Positions 35,850-44,777 of a DNA stretch of 64,000 nucleotides are shown piece after piece. The stretch spans positions 1,054,001-1,118,000 of the forward strand of contig CAXXHN010000001.1 of assembly GCA_963663735.2 (NCBI GenBank), read 5' to 3'. Numbering within the stretch: position 1 is the stretch's first letter; each line of letters opens with the position of its first letter. The notes under the pieces are model-generated. The model had not been told where the DNA came from. It saw only the letters and a list, made by a program, of their open reading frames with translations, and made no database searches. The DNA comes from G963663735 sp963663735. GTDB lineage: Bacteria > Acidobacteriota > UBA6911 > RPQK01 > JAPXNP01. Position numbers and translations under genes: made by a program.

Positions 35850-37625
35850 CTAAAAAGGCCAGACCAGACATATCACAGGCACGCCGATAATTACCACAAT
35901 AATCTGGAGGGGAAGTCCCATCCGCCAGTAGTCACCGAATTGATAACCACCCGGCCCCATTACCAGGGTATTTGACTGGTGCCCAATTGGGGTCAGGAAA
36001 GCACAGGAAGCTCCCAGGGCAATCCCCATCAGAAAAGGATCTGAGGAAACGGCCAGGGTTTCAGCAAGTTTTACTGCAATCGGGGCCATCAGCACGGCAG
36101 CGGCGGCGTTATTTATTACATTAGACAGAAGCATTGTGCCCACGATCAGAATCGCAAGAGACACCCCGAGCTGCATCTGGCCCGAAATATCAAACACATA
36201 ATGAGCTATCCTGTCAGCACCCCCGCTTGTTTCGAGGGCATGCCCAACCGGCATCATTGCCCCTAAAAGTATTATCACTGACCAGTCAACGTGTTCATAA
36301 ACCTCTCTTATTGAAATCAGGTTCATCAGCACCATGACAACAGCAGCTGAAACCAGGGCCGTTTGAATAGGCAGAAGGCCAAACGCCGCTAGGATTATTG
36401 CTGTCAGAAAAATGACAACGCTCTTAATTATTTTCCTGGGCTGCCCGATCCTCAGATTTCTTTTGGCCAGGGGGATGCAGCCCAGTTCCTGGATTGTTTC
36501 GTTAAGATTAATAACCGGTCCGTTGAGAAGTAGTACATCTCCGGGCCTGAACCTGATCGAGGCAAGCCTTTTTTTCAGACGGGATCCCTTTCTGGCTACA
36601 GCAAGAAGATTCAGTCCGTGCCTCCTCCTCAGATTAAGGCCGAATGCAGTCCTTCCAACCAGGGGCGAATCCAGCATCACGATTGCTTCAGTCAGGACCA
36701 TTTCCTCTGATCCCAGGATGTCTTTCTCCAGCTCCTTGTCTCCGGCCAACTCCAGTTTGGCTACGTCCACAAAGGATTTAAGATTGTAAGAATCGGCCTC
36801 GATAACCAGGATATCCCCTACCTGCAGGATTTCACCTGAGGTAGGCAGCAGGATTTTCCTTTTGCCCCTCACAATCCCGATTATGTAAACTTCAATATCT
36901 TCATATTTACCAAGATCCCTGATCCTGTTGCCGGCAATGATCGAGTTTTTCATGACCCTTACTTCAGTAATATAGTCACTAATATGGAAAAGCTCTTCCT
37001 GGGAAGTCTGCCCCCTCCTTATTGGCAGAAGACGCCATCCAACCAGGGAAATAAAAACCACCCCTGCCAGGGCGACAGACGCACCAACAGGAGTGTAGTC
37101 AAACATGTGAAATGGTTCTCCACCATGTTCACTGCGGGCCAGGGCTATTATGATGTTGGGCGGTGTCCCTATCATAGTCGTCAGCCCACCCAGCAAAGAG
37201 CCGAAGGCCAGCGGCATCAATAGAACCGAAGGAGAACTGCGATTCTTTCTTGCAACCTGAATAGCTACAGGAAGCATTATGGCCAAAGCTCCAACGTTAT
37301 TCATGAAGGCCGAAAGAACAGTAACTGAAAAAGTAAGGGCCGTTACCTGAAAAAAGGTGTTCTTCCCCAGTTTGAGCAGTTGATTTGCTATGACATCAAT
37401 TACTCCCGCATTTATCATCCCCCTGCTGAGTATCAATACCGCGGCTACTGTAATCACCGCTGGATGACCGAATCCTGCAAATGCCTCCCTACCCGGAATT
37501 ATTCCTGTCACAGTGACTATAAGAAGGGCGATGATAGCTACAATGTCATACCGCCACTTACCCCAGATAAAAAGGATGAGTGCCAGGATCAGTGTTCCGA
37601 AAACTATATATTGTGTTGTATTCAA
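35850..37625 (-). CDS. SLC13-type permease with RCK_C (TrkA-C) domains
   Basis: About 591 residues. Two membrane halves (about residues 5-190 and 390-590) flank two TrkA-C regulatory domains (about 200-360: LLPTSGEILQVGDILVIEAD and FRPGDVLLLNG-like signatures, cited in part). The transport half-motifs NNVGALAIMLP and SNVINNAAAAVLMAP are the SLC13/CitM loops that bind the Na+/anion. Substrates in this class include dicarboxylates, sulfate and others; none can be chosen here. The start is uncertain: TTG at 37625 has GAAGGA six bases upstream, a GTG at 37652 is also in frame. Confidence 0.87.
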   Translation of the reverse strand: MNTTQYIVFGTLILALILFIWGKWRYDIVAIIALLIVTVTGIIPGREAFAGFGHPAVITVAAVLILSRGMINAGVIDVIANQLLKLGKNTFFQVTALTFSVTVLSAFMNNVGALAIMLPVAIQVARKNRSSPSVLLMPLAFGSLLGGLTTMIGTPPNIIIALARSEHGGEPFHMFDYTPVGASVALAGVVFISLVGWRLLPIRRGQTSQEELFHISDYITEVRVMKNSIIAGNRIRDLGKYEDIEVYIIGIVRGKRKILLPTSGEILQVGDILVIEADSYNLKSFVDVAKLELAGDKELEKDILGSEEMVLTEAIVMLDSPLVGRTAFGLNLRRRHGLNLLAVARKGSRLKKRLASIRFRPGDVLLLNGPVINLNETIQELGCIPLAKRNLRIGQPRKIIKSVVIFLTAIILAAFGLLPIQTALVSAAVVMVLMNLISIREVYEHVDWSVIILLGAMMPVGHALETSGGADRIAHYVFDISGQMQLGVSLAILIVGTMLLSNVINNAAAAVLMAPIAVKLAETLAVSSDPFLMGIALGASCAFLTPIGHQSNTLVMGPGGYQFGDYWRMGLPLQIIVVIIGVPVICLVWPF

Positions 37626-38040
37626 AAGAATTCCTTCAGAAACCGGAACCACAGTAATAATTCAAATCAATTCACAGCTTTTCTTCTCTTCTGATTTCCA
37701 ATACTTACGGTATATATAAATAAAATCTAACAACGCATTCAATACCAGTCGACTGACGCGGCACCCAGGTAATAAAGCAGGGCTAAACGCTAATCTGTTT
37801 CACTTGCCCTTTAAAACACCTTTTACATTTTAGTGCCTGTGTCAATAAAAATGTAGGTTTATCGCTCTCACCACGCATTTCTTACCTGGGTCAAGACTCC
37901 CTTCGCCGGTTCGTACCGGTTCAGATCCAGTCAGATTAATCCTCAACTACCCCGGACCATCCATAAATCCCTGTGTTATTTGGTAAGTAGATGCAGGTGA
38001 TATTCCATCTCCTTTAGTATAATATGAAAATTCAGGAGCT
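37626..38040. other. Divergent intergenic region, no gene recognised
   Basis: About 415 bases between the SLC13-type gene and the epimerase gene. AT-rich near 37695-37740 and otherwise featureless. It must hold promoters for both directions; one rightward -10 candidate is listed. No repeat or RNA family was recognised. Confidence 0.5.
38018..38023 (+). promoter_or_regulatory. Candidate -10 element of the epimerase gene
   Basis: A perfect TATAAT hexamer lies 18 bases before the ATG at 38041, with AGGAG between. The -35 position holds no good match, so it is a weak call. Confidence 0.3.
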
Positions 38041-39075
38041 ATGTTGACTTTGAAACAAACCACACGTGACCACCAGTTAGAAGAAGCTTTGTCCACACCT
38101 TGTCCCGCCCTCATCGAGATGATGCGGAAAATTGAGGGTGACATAATGATACTGGGAATTGCCGGGAAAATTGGAGTTACCCTGGGAATGACTGCGCTGA
38201 AGGCTATTCGTCATGCGGGAGTAGCAAAAAAAGTAATTGGAGTTTCCAGGTTCTCTGACAGCAACGCCCGTTCCAGGCTGGAGCAGTATGGGATTGAGAC
38301 TATTCAATGTGACTTGCTGGATATTGATGCGGTACGCATGCTGCCTGACATTCGGAACATTATTTTTATGGCAGGCAGGAAATTTGGAACTTCCAGTTCC
38401 ATGGAGAAAACCTGGGCGATTAATACTATCGTTCCGGCACATATAGCCTCCCGCTTTCAGAAAAGCCGTATTGCGGCTTTTTCAACCGGTTGTGTTTATG
38501 ACCTGGTTCCGGTTGAATCAGGCGGCAGCAAAGAAACCGATCCCCCGGCCCCTGTCGGAGAATATGCCCAGTCAGCTTTAGCCAGGGAAAGAATTTTTGA
38601 GTTCTACAGCCTTTCCAACCAGACACCTGTCTGCCTTCTCAGGCTTAATTACGCCATTGATCTGCGCTACGGGGTACTGCGGGACATCGGAGATTCCGTT
38701 TATGGAGGACAGCCTGTTGATGTGACTATGGGTTATGTGAATATCATCTGGCAGGGAGATGCCATAAACCAGTCTCTCCTCTGCCTGGACCACTGTTCCT
38801 CCCCGCCCCTGGTGTTGAACATAACGGGGCCGGAAACCCTGTCTGTGAGAGAGATTGCCCTGGAATTTGAGCGTCATTTTTCCCTGGATGCCAATATCGT
38901 GGGAAAGGAGAGCCCGACGGCCCTGTTAAGCGACTCTTCCCGTGCCACCAGTCTCTTCGGCAACCCCGCAGTATCTGTTGATCAGATGATCACCTGGACA
39001 GCGGAATGGATTAAAAGCGGAGGGCCTTCGCTGAACAAACCTACCCATTTCCAGACCAGGGATGGAAAATTCTAA
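38041..39075 (+). CDS. NAD(P)-dependent epimerase/dehydratase (extended SDR)
   Basis: 344 residues with an N-terminal Rossmann fold MILGIAGKIGVTLGMT (GxxGxxG near 38-45), an ISNT-like helix IFMAGRKFG and an FSTGCVYD segment where the SDR catalytic Ser/Thr lies. The usual YxxxK appears as the EYAQSALARERIF region (Tyr near 184), but the Lys is replaced, so catalysis may be altered. Proteins of this type modify nucleotide sugars or act as NAD-binding oxidoreductases. AGGAG precedes the ATG closely. It is followed by a PhzF protein with its own promoter-like region. Confidence 0.78.
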   Translation: MLTLKQTTRDHQLEEALSTPCPALIEMMRKIEGDIMILGIAGKIGVTLGMTALKAIRHAGVAKKVIGVSRFSDSNARSRLEQYGIETIQCDLLDIDAVRMLPDIRNIIFMAGRKFGTSSSMEKTWAINTIVPAHIASRFQKSRIAAFSTGCVYDLVPVESGGSKETDPPAPVGEYAQSALARERIFEFYSLSNQTPVCLLRLNYAIDLRYGVLRDIGDSVYGGQPVDVTMGYVNIIWQGDAINQSLLCLDHCSSPPLVLNITGPETLSVREIALEFERHFSLDANIVGKESPTALLSDSSRATSLFGNPAVSVDQMITWTAEWIKSGGPSLNKPTHFQTRDGKF

Positions 39076-39081
39076 AAGAGC

Positions 39082-39116
39082 TTCAGATCACTTCAGACCA
39101 TTGTTATAATGAAGTG
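39082..39116 (+). promoter_or_regulatory. Promoter-like site with inverted-repeat operator before phzF-like gene
   Basis: TTCAGA, a 17-base spacer and a perfect TATAAT (39105-39110). The -10 is enclosed by CACTTCA (39089-39095) and its complement TGAAGTG (39110-39116), a 7-bp inverted repeat. A repressor binding here would cover the -10. Seen directly; regulation is inferred. Confidence 0.45.
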
Positions 39117-39215
39117 ACAGCAAAAATGGCATTCCCCGGGAACAGGAAATATGCCGATCCGGGAGACAGCCGGCTGGAGCCAGGAATATAAGAATTGCAG
39201 GAAGGGAGAATCAGA

Positions 39216-40004
39216 ATGAAATTGCCCTACTACCATGTTGATGCTTTTACTGACCGGCTTTTCAGAGGTAATCCCGCGGGTGTCTGCCTCCTGCCTTCAG
39301 GCTGGCTTCCCGAAAAAGTAATGCAGAAAATCTCCTATGAAAATAATCTGTCAGAAACTGCGTTTCTTATTGAAGATGGGGAGGATTACGATCTCCGCTG
39401 GTTCACACCTACGATTGAAGTTGATCTTTGCGGCCACGCAACCCTGGCTGCCGCCCACGTTCTTTTCATGGAAAAAGGATACAAACGGGAGCAGATCCGG
39501 TTCAAGACAAAAAGTGGAGTTGTTACAGTCGAGCTTCGGGAAAAAACACTGGTACTGGATTTCCCTTCCCGCCCCCCGGAAAAGTGCTCAAGCCCTTTAG
39601 GTCCTGCTCGAATCCTTGGCAAAAAACCCACAGAAGTCTGGAAGTCAAGAGATTACCTTTTTGTTTTCAGCGAAGAGGAGGATGTCCTAAACATGACACC
39701 TGACTTCGTTAGTATGATGAATTGGGAATGCCTGGGAGTAATAGTGACAGCCCCGGGAAAAACATCCGATTTTGTATCACGGTTTTTTGCTCCCAGGGCA
39801 GGCGTGAATGAGGATCCTGTGACAGGATCAGCTCACTCTACCCTGATTCCCTACTGGGCAAAACGCCTGAATAAGACAAGCCTCAAGGCATTACAATTGT
39901 CAGGAAGAGGAGGAGAGTTGTTCTGTCAGGATGCAGGAACGCGTGTGAAAATAGGAGGCAAAGCCATTACTTATTTCAGGGGTGAGATCAACCTGGATTT
40001 ATAA
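39216..40004 (+). CDS. PhzF-family epimerase/isomerase
   Basis: About 262 residues starting MKLPYYHVDAFTDRLFRGNPAGVC, after GGGAG seven bases upstream. It has the double diaminopimelate-epimerase-like fold with catalytic Glu in ENNLSETAFL, RWFTPTIEVDLCGHATLAAAHVLF-type motif (cited in part) and the C-terminal DPVTGSAHSTLIPYWA. Family members isomerise or epimerise small hydroxy or aromatic acids; few substrates are known. Seven residues of an upstream in-frame extension (39195) are not needed. The gene is separate from the epimerase upstream. Confidence 0.9.
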   Translation: MKLPYYHVDAFTDRLFRGNPAGVCLLPSGWLPEKVMQKISYENNLSETAFLIEDGEDYDLRWFTPTIEVDLCGHATLAAAHVLFMEKGYKREQIRFKTKSGVVTVELREKTLVLDFPSRPPEKCSSPLGPARILGKKPTEVWKSRDYLFVFSEEEDVLNMTPDFVSMMNWECLGVIVTAPGKTSDFVSRFFAPRAGVNEDPVTGSAHSTLIPYWAKRLNKTSLKALQLSGRGGELFCQDAGTRVKIGGKAITYFRGEINLDL

Positions 40005-40091
40005 CCAGTTACTATTCCGGAAAACCGTACGGCCAAAAAACTATCGGGTACTGCCGTCAAGGCAATACATAAATGTTAACAGGAGGCAAAA

Positions 40092-40619
40092 ATGAACTGT
40101 CCAGCATGTAACAACACCCTGGAAAAAATTACCGTTGAAGACATTGCCCTGGATGTTTGCAGAGGTGGATGTGGGGGAATCTGGTTTGACAATTTCGAAC
40201 TGAAAAAAGTGGATGAGCCTGATGAATGTGACGCCGAAATCCTCCTGGATATTGAGACCAATGAGAATACCAGGGTCAACCACCAGATCAGGCGGTATTG
40301 TCCCGTGTGCCAGGATCAGCTCATGCTCCGGCATTTCTTCAGTGTAAAAAGATCCGTGACCGTTGATGAATGCCCCAGATGCGGAGGTGTCTGGCTTGAT
40401 TATGGTGAACTGGGACAGATCCGCAGGCAATTCAATTCAGAAGAAGAGAGAAAGGCAGCGGCAGGTGAATATTTCCAGGATGTTTTTGGTGTAGAGCTGG
40501 CAAAAATGAGAGCAGAAAGCGCGGAGCAGACCAGGAAGGCAAAAAAAATAGCCCATATTTTTCGCTTTATCTGCCCCAGCTACTACATTCCAGGAAAACA
40601 GGACTGGGGGGCATTTTAA
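40092..40619 (+). CDS. Double zinc-ribbon (zf-TFIIB) protein
   Basis: 175 residues with two treble-type zinc ribbons: MNCPACNNTLEK...CRGGCGGIWFDNFEL and YCPVCQDQLMLRH...DECPRCGGVWLDYGEL. Each ends with the characteristic GGxWxDxxEL motif of the zf-TFIIB family. A basic, helical C-terminal part follows (about 110-175). AGGAGG precedes the ATG. Function is unknown; DNA or RNA interaction is a plausible inference from the fold. Confidence 0.85.
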   Translation: MNCPACNNTLEKITVEDIALDVCRGGCGGIWFDNFELKKVDEPDECDAEILLDIETNENTRVNHQIRRYCPVCQDQLMLRHFFSVKRSVTVDECPRCGGVWLDYGELGQIRRQFNSEEERKAAAGEYFQDVFGVELAKMRAESAEQTRKAKKIAHIFRFICPSYYIPGKQDWGAF

Positions 40620-40718
40620 TACTGCTTTCCTCGGTGGCAGCCGAATCCTCGCCGACACATCTGCTGAAAGGAGGGGTGAACTTGTTTTTTCGACTGCCAG
40701 GCAACACAATTACCGTTT

Positions 40719-41150
40719 ATGGATTCAACTTCCAAAAAATTAATTTTCTTCAGCCATGAGTTCACTGTATCAGAAAAAGATACTGATCAGAACGGCCACG
40801 TCAATAATGTAGTCTATGTTCAATGGATGCAGGATATTGCCATCATGCATTCTACTGCCTCAGGCGGTACCGAAGCCATGCGGGACTCCGGTTGCAGCTG
40901 GGTGGTTCGCTCCCACAAAATTGAATACCTGAATCCCTCATTTGCCGGAAACCTGGTGGAGGCTACAACCTGGGTTGCCAAATACCACCGGGTTAAGGCT
41001 ATCCGTCAATACCAATTCCTCAGAAAATCCGATGAGAAAATCCTGGCCAAAGGGGAGACGGAATGGGTATGTGTTGATTCCAGAAAAGGAAAACCCCGTA
41101 CAATTCCTGAAAATGTCCAGAAGTGCTTTCACCCTGCTGATGATTCCTGA
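40719..41150 (+). CDS. Acyl-CoA thioesterase, 4HBT (YbgC-like)
   Basis: 143 residues, one hotdog domain. The motif DTDQNGHVNNVVYVQWMQD is the classic 4HBT active-site segment with Asp in place (about residue 20), and VVRSHKIEYLNPSFAGN and KAIRQYQFLRKSDEKILAKGE complete the fold. It should hydrolyse acyl-CoA or acyl-ACP thioesters. The ribosome-binding site upstream of the ATG is weak. It stands alone between the zinc-ribbon gene and the AMP nucleosidase gene. Confidence 0.87.
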   Translation: MDSTSKKLIFFSHEFTVSEKDTDQNGHVNNVVYVQWMQDIAIMHSTASGGTEAMRDSGCSWVVRSHKIEYLNPSFAGNLVEATTWVAKYHRVKAIRQYQFLRKSDEKILAKGETEWVCVDSRKGKPRTIPENVQKCFHPADDS

Positions 41151-41427
41151 AAAGCTGTACCACCGCCGCCTTGTTCCAGGTGGCGTAATCCAGGATTCAA
41201 TCTTGGATTTGTTCAGCCACCTTCAGGGACCTGTATCAAAAAATGGAGGATATTACAGGGCTGGGACTCAAAATAAGGTTTATTTCTGTAATCTCTAAAA
41301 ACTAATGGTTTTAAATGGACTGAAACCGCGGACAAAGTTAAACCAGTTTTCCCGTTTTGTTTTAAAATTGCTGGTCAGAGGCTGACCTCAATTAAATGGA
41401 GTCACAGTTAAAAAGGCACATTGGACC

Positions 41428-42198
41428 ATGAAAACAAAAAAAGATATTGTTGAAAACTGGCTTCCTCGTTATACCGGGCGGCCTTTGGATCAGTTCGGCA
41501 AACATATCCTGCTTACAAATTTTCAACTGTATGTTGAAATCTTTGCTGAACAGCTAGAGACCCCGATCATGGGTATCGACAGAAATATGCCAAATGCCTC
41601 CTCTGCCGGAATAACTATCATCAATTTTGGAATGGGCAGCCCTAACGCAGCTACCATGATGGACCTGCTGAGCGCCGTCCAGCCAGAAGCAGTCCTGTTT
41701 CTTGGTAAATGCGGCGGTCTGAAGAAAAATAATAAACTGGGAGATTTCATTCTTCCAATTGCCGCTATCCGCAGCGACGGCACCTCCGATGACTATCTCC
41801 CACCGGAGATTCCCGCGCTTCCGGCTTTCAGCCTGCAGAGAGCCGTCTCTACATCTATCCGCGAAAATCAGCAGGATTATTGGACGGGTGTCGTATACAC
41901 CACCAATAAGCGGGTCTGGGAATATGATGAAAGATTCAAAAAATACCTGGACAGAACCAGAGCCATCGCCATTGACATGGAAACAGCCACTATCTTTACC
42001 GTAGGTTTTGCTAATCAGATTCCAGCCGGGGTTCTGCTGCTGGTAACTGATCAGCCAATGATTTCAAGCGGTATCAAGACTGAAGAAAGCGATAAAAAAG
42101 TCACTGAAAAATTTGTCAGAACCCATGTCAAAATCGGAATCGATGCATTGATGGAAATCAAAAACAACGGGAGTTCCGTCAGACACCTGAAGTTTTAG
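41428..42198 (+). CDS. amn: AMP nucleosidase, short form
   Basis: 256 residues of the PNP/UDP phosphorylase superfamily. Compared with E. coli Amn (about 480 residues) it lacks the N-terminal extension, like the short enzymes of Bacteroidota and relatives. Diagnostic features are INFGMGSPNAATMMDLLSA, LFLGKCGGLK, GDFILPIAAIR, and the nucleoside-binding AIDMETATIFTVGFAN with catalytic Asp in LVTDQPM. It splits AMP to adenine and ribose-5-phosphate. A GGTCAG-AGG-CTGACC hairpin (41373-41387) lies 40 bases upstream. Confidence 0.85.
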   Translation: MKTKKDIVENWLPRYTGRPLDQFGKHILLTNFQLYVEIFAEQLETPIMGIDRNMPNASSAGITIINFGMGSPNAATMMDLLSAVQPEAVLFLGKCGGLKKNNKLGDFILPIAAIRSDGTSDDYLPPEIPALPAFSLQRAVSTSIRENQQDYWTGVVYTTNKRVWEYDERFKKYLDRTRAIAIDMETATIFTVGFANQIPAGVLLLVTDQPMISSGIKTEESDKKVTEKFVRTHVKIGIDALMEIKNNGSSVRHLKF

Positions 42199-42389
42199 AA
42201 CTATCCGAAAAATGAAACCGGAAAGATGTCTGTAATCTGTAACTACCTTTTACGAGGTACATTCGCAGATGATTTTATGGAATAATGAAATCAGGATTTT
42301 GATTATCCGCAGTTGAAGACCCTTCACAACCGTTTTCAGCTGCAAGCAGAAACAACTCCCTTCAGAGCTTCAAAAAGAGAGGATTAGAC

Positions 42390-42554
42390 ATGTCAGACAA
42401 AGGCAATTCAGGAAAGATTCTGGGAGGAGGAATTGGATTTGGTTCCTGCCTGGCCATGGTAATCTCTTATACGGCATGGAAATCTGTAGGATGGGCCATC
42501 ATTCACGGAATTCTTGGGTGGTTTTATGTAATCTATTATGTCCTGGTTTACTAG
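42390..42554 (+). CDS. Small two-helix membrane protein, conserved hypothetical
   Basis: A 54-codon reading frame, too short for a 60-residue cutoff, from ATG at 42390 to TAG at 42554. GAGAGG lies seven bases before the ATG. The protein starts MSDKGNSGKILGGGIGFG and has two hydrophobic segments (about 9-30 and 35-53) with the end WAIIHGILGWFYVIYY. Small bacterial membrane proteins of this pattern occur widely, but no function is known. It lies between amn and a large membrane protein. Confidence 0.65.
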   Translation: MSDKGNSGKILGGGIGFGSCLAMVISYTAWKSVGWAIIHGILGWFYVIYYVLVY

Positions 42555-42714
42555 CCTGAATCTAACAGGTTGCACTTACTGCTTGATCAGGAACCAATAG
42601 AGAAGACTCTCCCTGAAACGGTTTTCCAGCCTCCTTGCGACACTTCTTCCTTCCAGGCTTATAGTCCCTGTCAGTTGATCGGACCTATCAAGTTGAAGAG
42701 TTTGACATTTTTTC

Positions 42715-42743
42715 TTGACGCCCGAAGCAAAAACTATTAGATT
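42715..42743 (+). promoter_or_regulatory. Candidate promoter for the DUF457-like gene
   Basis: TTGACG (42715-42720), 17-base spacer and TAGATT (42738-42743), about 100 bases before the ATG at 42846. A second TTGACA lies at 42702-42707. Moderate match only. Confidence 0.35.
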
Positions 42744-42845
42744 CATTTATTTAGTGGAAATATTCACCTTCGGTCTGCGGGTTTTCATTCGAATTGATTT
42801 CAAGTGATTGCTGCTATCAGAGATGGAGAGGAGAGATTTGTCAAA

Positions 42846-43508
42846 ATGTTTCTGGGTCACGTTGGTGTTGGATTAGGCTTAAAATCTGTTGCCCCCAGGG
42901 CTTCGCTGGGAACTTTATTGCTAGCATCCATTTTCATCGATCTTCTCTGGCCTACCCTTCTTCTGTTGCGCTTCGAGCATGTTGAAATCTCCCCAGGGGA
43001 AACGGCTCTTACTCCCCTCAGTTTCACGGAATACCCCTTCTCCCACAGTCTGCTGGCTGTTGTTCTATGGGCGGCCCTGTTTGGCGGAATCTCCTATCTT
43101 ATGCACCGCTCCTCCAGAAACGCCTGGGTATTCAGTATGGCAGTTTTAAGCCACTGGGTGCTGGATCTGCTGGTACACAAGCCTGACCTTCAGTTGATTC
43201 CTGGTTTTCCTTTCCGGGTTGGGTTTGGTTTGTGGGATTCTCTTTCGGCCACCCTGGGCATTGAATTCTCCATTTTTTTCGTTGGCATAGTACTTTACTG
43301 TTACACCACCAAACCCAGGACCCGTTGGGGCAACCTTGGATTTTGGGGAATGATACTCTTCCTGGTGGTGATGTACCTGGGAAATCTCTTCGGCCCACCC
43401 CCTCCTAGTGTAATGGCGATCGCCTTGTTTGGACAGGCCCAGTGGCTATTGGTCATCTGGGGTTTCTGGATGGAAAAACAACGCGGACTCAAGTGGTTAT
43501 ACAACTGA
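42846..43508 (+). CDS. Polytopic membrane protein, metal-dependent hydrolase-like (DUF457-type)
   Basis: 220 residues (234 with an upstream GTG at 42804). It starts MFLGHVGVGLGLKSVAPRAS and has about six membrane segments with conserved-looking YPFSHSLLAV and LSHWVLDLLVHKPDL motifs, where His and Asp resemble the metal ligands of the YdjM/DUF457 group. The ATG at 42846 is preferred over GTG because the protein then starts with the typical GHVGVGLGL helix. Substrate and role are unknown. Confidence 0.72.
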   Translation: MFLGHVGVGLGLKSVAPRASLGTLLLASIFIDLLWPTLLLLRFEHVEISPGETALTPLSFTEYPFSHSLLAVVLWAALFGGISYLMHRSSRNAWVFSMAVLSHWVLDLLVHKPDLQLIPGFPFRVGFGLWDSLSATLGIEFSIFFVGIVLYCYTTKPRTRWGNLGFWGMILFLVVMYLGNLFGPPPPSVMAIALFGQAQWLLVIWGFWMEKQRGLKWLYN

Positions 43509-43546
43509 AACATTTTTAAATACCCGAAACCCTAAAGGCCTTCGCC

Positions 43547-44623
43547 ATGAAACTGAACCACATCCCCTCAGCCTGTCAGACAAAACTAAGGCAGGGAACC
43601 GTAATCCCGGCTATGCCTCTCGCCATAGATGAAAAGCGACACCTGGACCAAAAACACCAGAAAGCACTGATCAGATACTACCTGGACTCAGGAGCAGGGG
43701 GTATTGCGGCCGGTGTGCACACTACCCAGTTCGAAATTCGTTCTCCGGAATTCGGGCTTTTAAGGCCCATACTATCCCTGGTTTCCCAGGAAATTGACAA
43801 CTACAGCAATAAAGCTTCCGGTCAAATCCTCAAAATTTCCGGAGTTTGCGGCAAGACCTTCCAGGCAGTGGATGAGGCTGCCCTGGCAGAAGATCTTGGA
43901 TTCCACGCAGTCCTCCTCAGCCTGTCTGCCATGGCTGACTCTGACACCAGATCATTGATCAATCACTGCAGGGCGGTTGCCAAAATCATGCCCCTCTTTG
44001 GATTCTACCTGCAACCTTCAGTGGGAGGGCGTGATCTGTCATATTCCTTCTGGCGGGAATTTGCTGAAATCGAAAATGTAGCCGGAATCAAAATTGCCCC
44101 ATTCAACCGGTACAAAACCCTGGATGTTGTAAGGGCAGTCGCTGATGCAGGGCGTGAAAATGAAATCCCTCTCTATACCGGAAACGATGACAATATTGTG
44201 GCAGACTTGTTGACTGAGTACCTGGTGCCAGCCAGGGATGACGTAAAGAGGATTCGCATAGTTGGGGGATTACTGGGACACTGGAGTGTCTGGACCCGAA
44301 AAGCTGTTGAGCTCCTTTCCGAAATTCATGCTTGCACCGCAGGCCCGGGATTGCCAATACCCGGAGAACTGCTGAGCAGAGGCCAGCAGATAACTGATGC
44401 CAACGCCGCATTTTTTGATGCGGCCAATAACTACAAAGGCTGCATTGCCGGTATCCATGAGGTATTGAAAATGCAGGGGCTGATGGCTGGAACCTGGTGC
44501 CTGAACCCGGACGAAAAGCTGTCAGCAGGGCAACTTCAAGAAATTAAAAGAGTCCACAAGGCTTACCCTCACCTGAATGATGATGAATTTGTCAGGGCAA
44601 ACCTGCAAAGGTGGCTTTCATAA
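43547..44623 (+). CDS. Dihydrodipicolinate synthase-family (DHDPS/NAL) aldolase-like protein
   Basis: 358 residues, longer than DapA (about 290). It has the family TIM barrel: VIPAMPLAIDE, SGAGGIAAGVHTTQFEI, the Tyr-containing LFGFYLQPSVGG and Schiff-base Lys in NVAGIKIAPFNRY, and LYTGNDDNIV. Active-site Tyr and Lys are present, so aldolase activity on an unknown 2-keto acid is plausible. It is not dapA: the C-terminal 90 residues differ, and no lysine gene is adjacent. Confidence 0.8.
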   Translation: MKLNHIPSACQTKLRQGTVIPAMPLAIDEKRHLDQKHQKALIRYYLDSGAGGIAAGVHTTQFEIRSPEFGLLRPILSLVSQEIDNYSNKASGQILKISGVCGKTFQAVDEAALAEDLGFHAVLLSLSAMADSDTRSLINHCRAVAKIMPLFGFYLQPSVGGRDLSYSFWREFAEIENVAGIKIAPFNRYKTLDVVRAVADAGRENEIPLYTGNDDNIVADLLTEYLVPARDDVKRIRIVGGLLGHWSVWTRKAVELLSEIHACTAGPGLPIPGELLSRGQQITDANAAFFDAANNYKGCIAGIHEVLKMQGLMAGTWCLNPDEKLSAGQLQEIKRVHKAYPHLNDDEFVRANLQRWLS

Positions 44624-44682
44624 TAGGTTTCAAGCTTTGCTCTCCGTCGGCCGGTTACTGCCGTTACCCGCGCCGCCCCTGC

Positions 44683-44747
44683 CTTAGGCGCAAGCCGCAT
44701 GTTTCACCAGCTGACTCCCGTTAAACACTGCGGACCTTCCGCCTAAG
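44683..44747. repeat. 8-bp inverted repeat before the CNNM-type gene
   Basis: CTTAGGCG (44683-44690) and CGCCTAAG (44740-44747) enclose about 49 bases. They lie in the leader of the 44778 gene, close to the ATG. A regulatory RNA structure is possible but unproven. Confidence 0.35.
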
Positions 44748-44777
44748 ATCTCAGCTTGATATGGTATAAAGGCAATT

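Noticed and set aside
44624..44777. Possible metal riboswitch before the CNNM-type gene
   Set aside because: An inverted repeat exists, but none of the known riboswitch consensus motifs could be matched.
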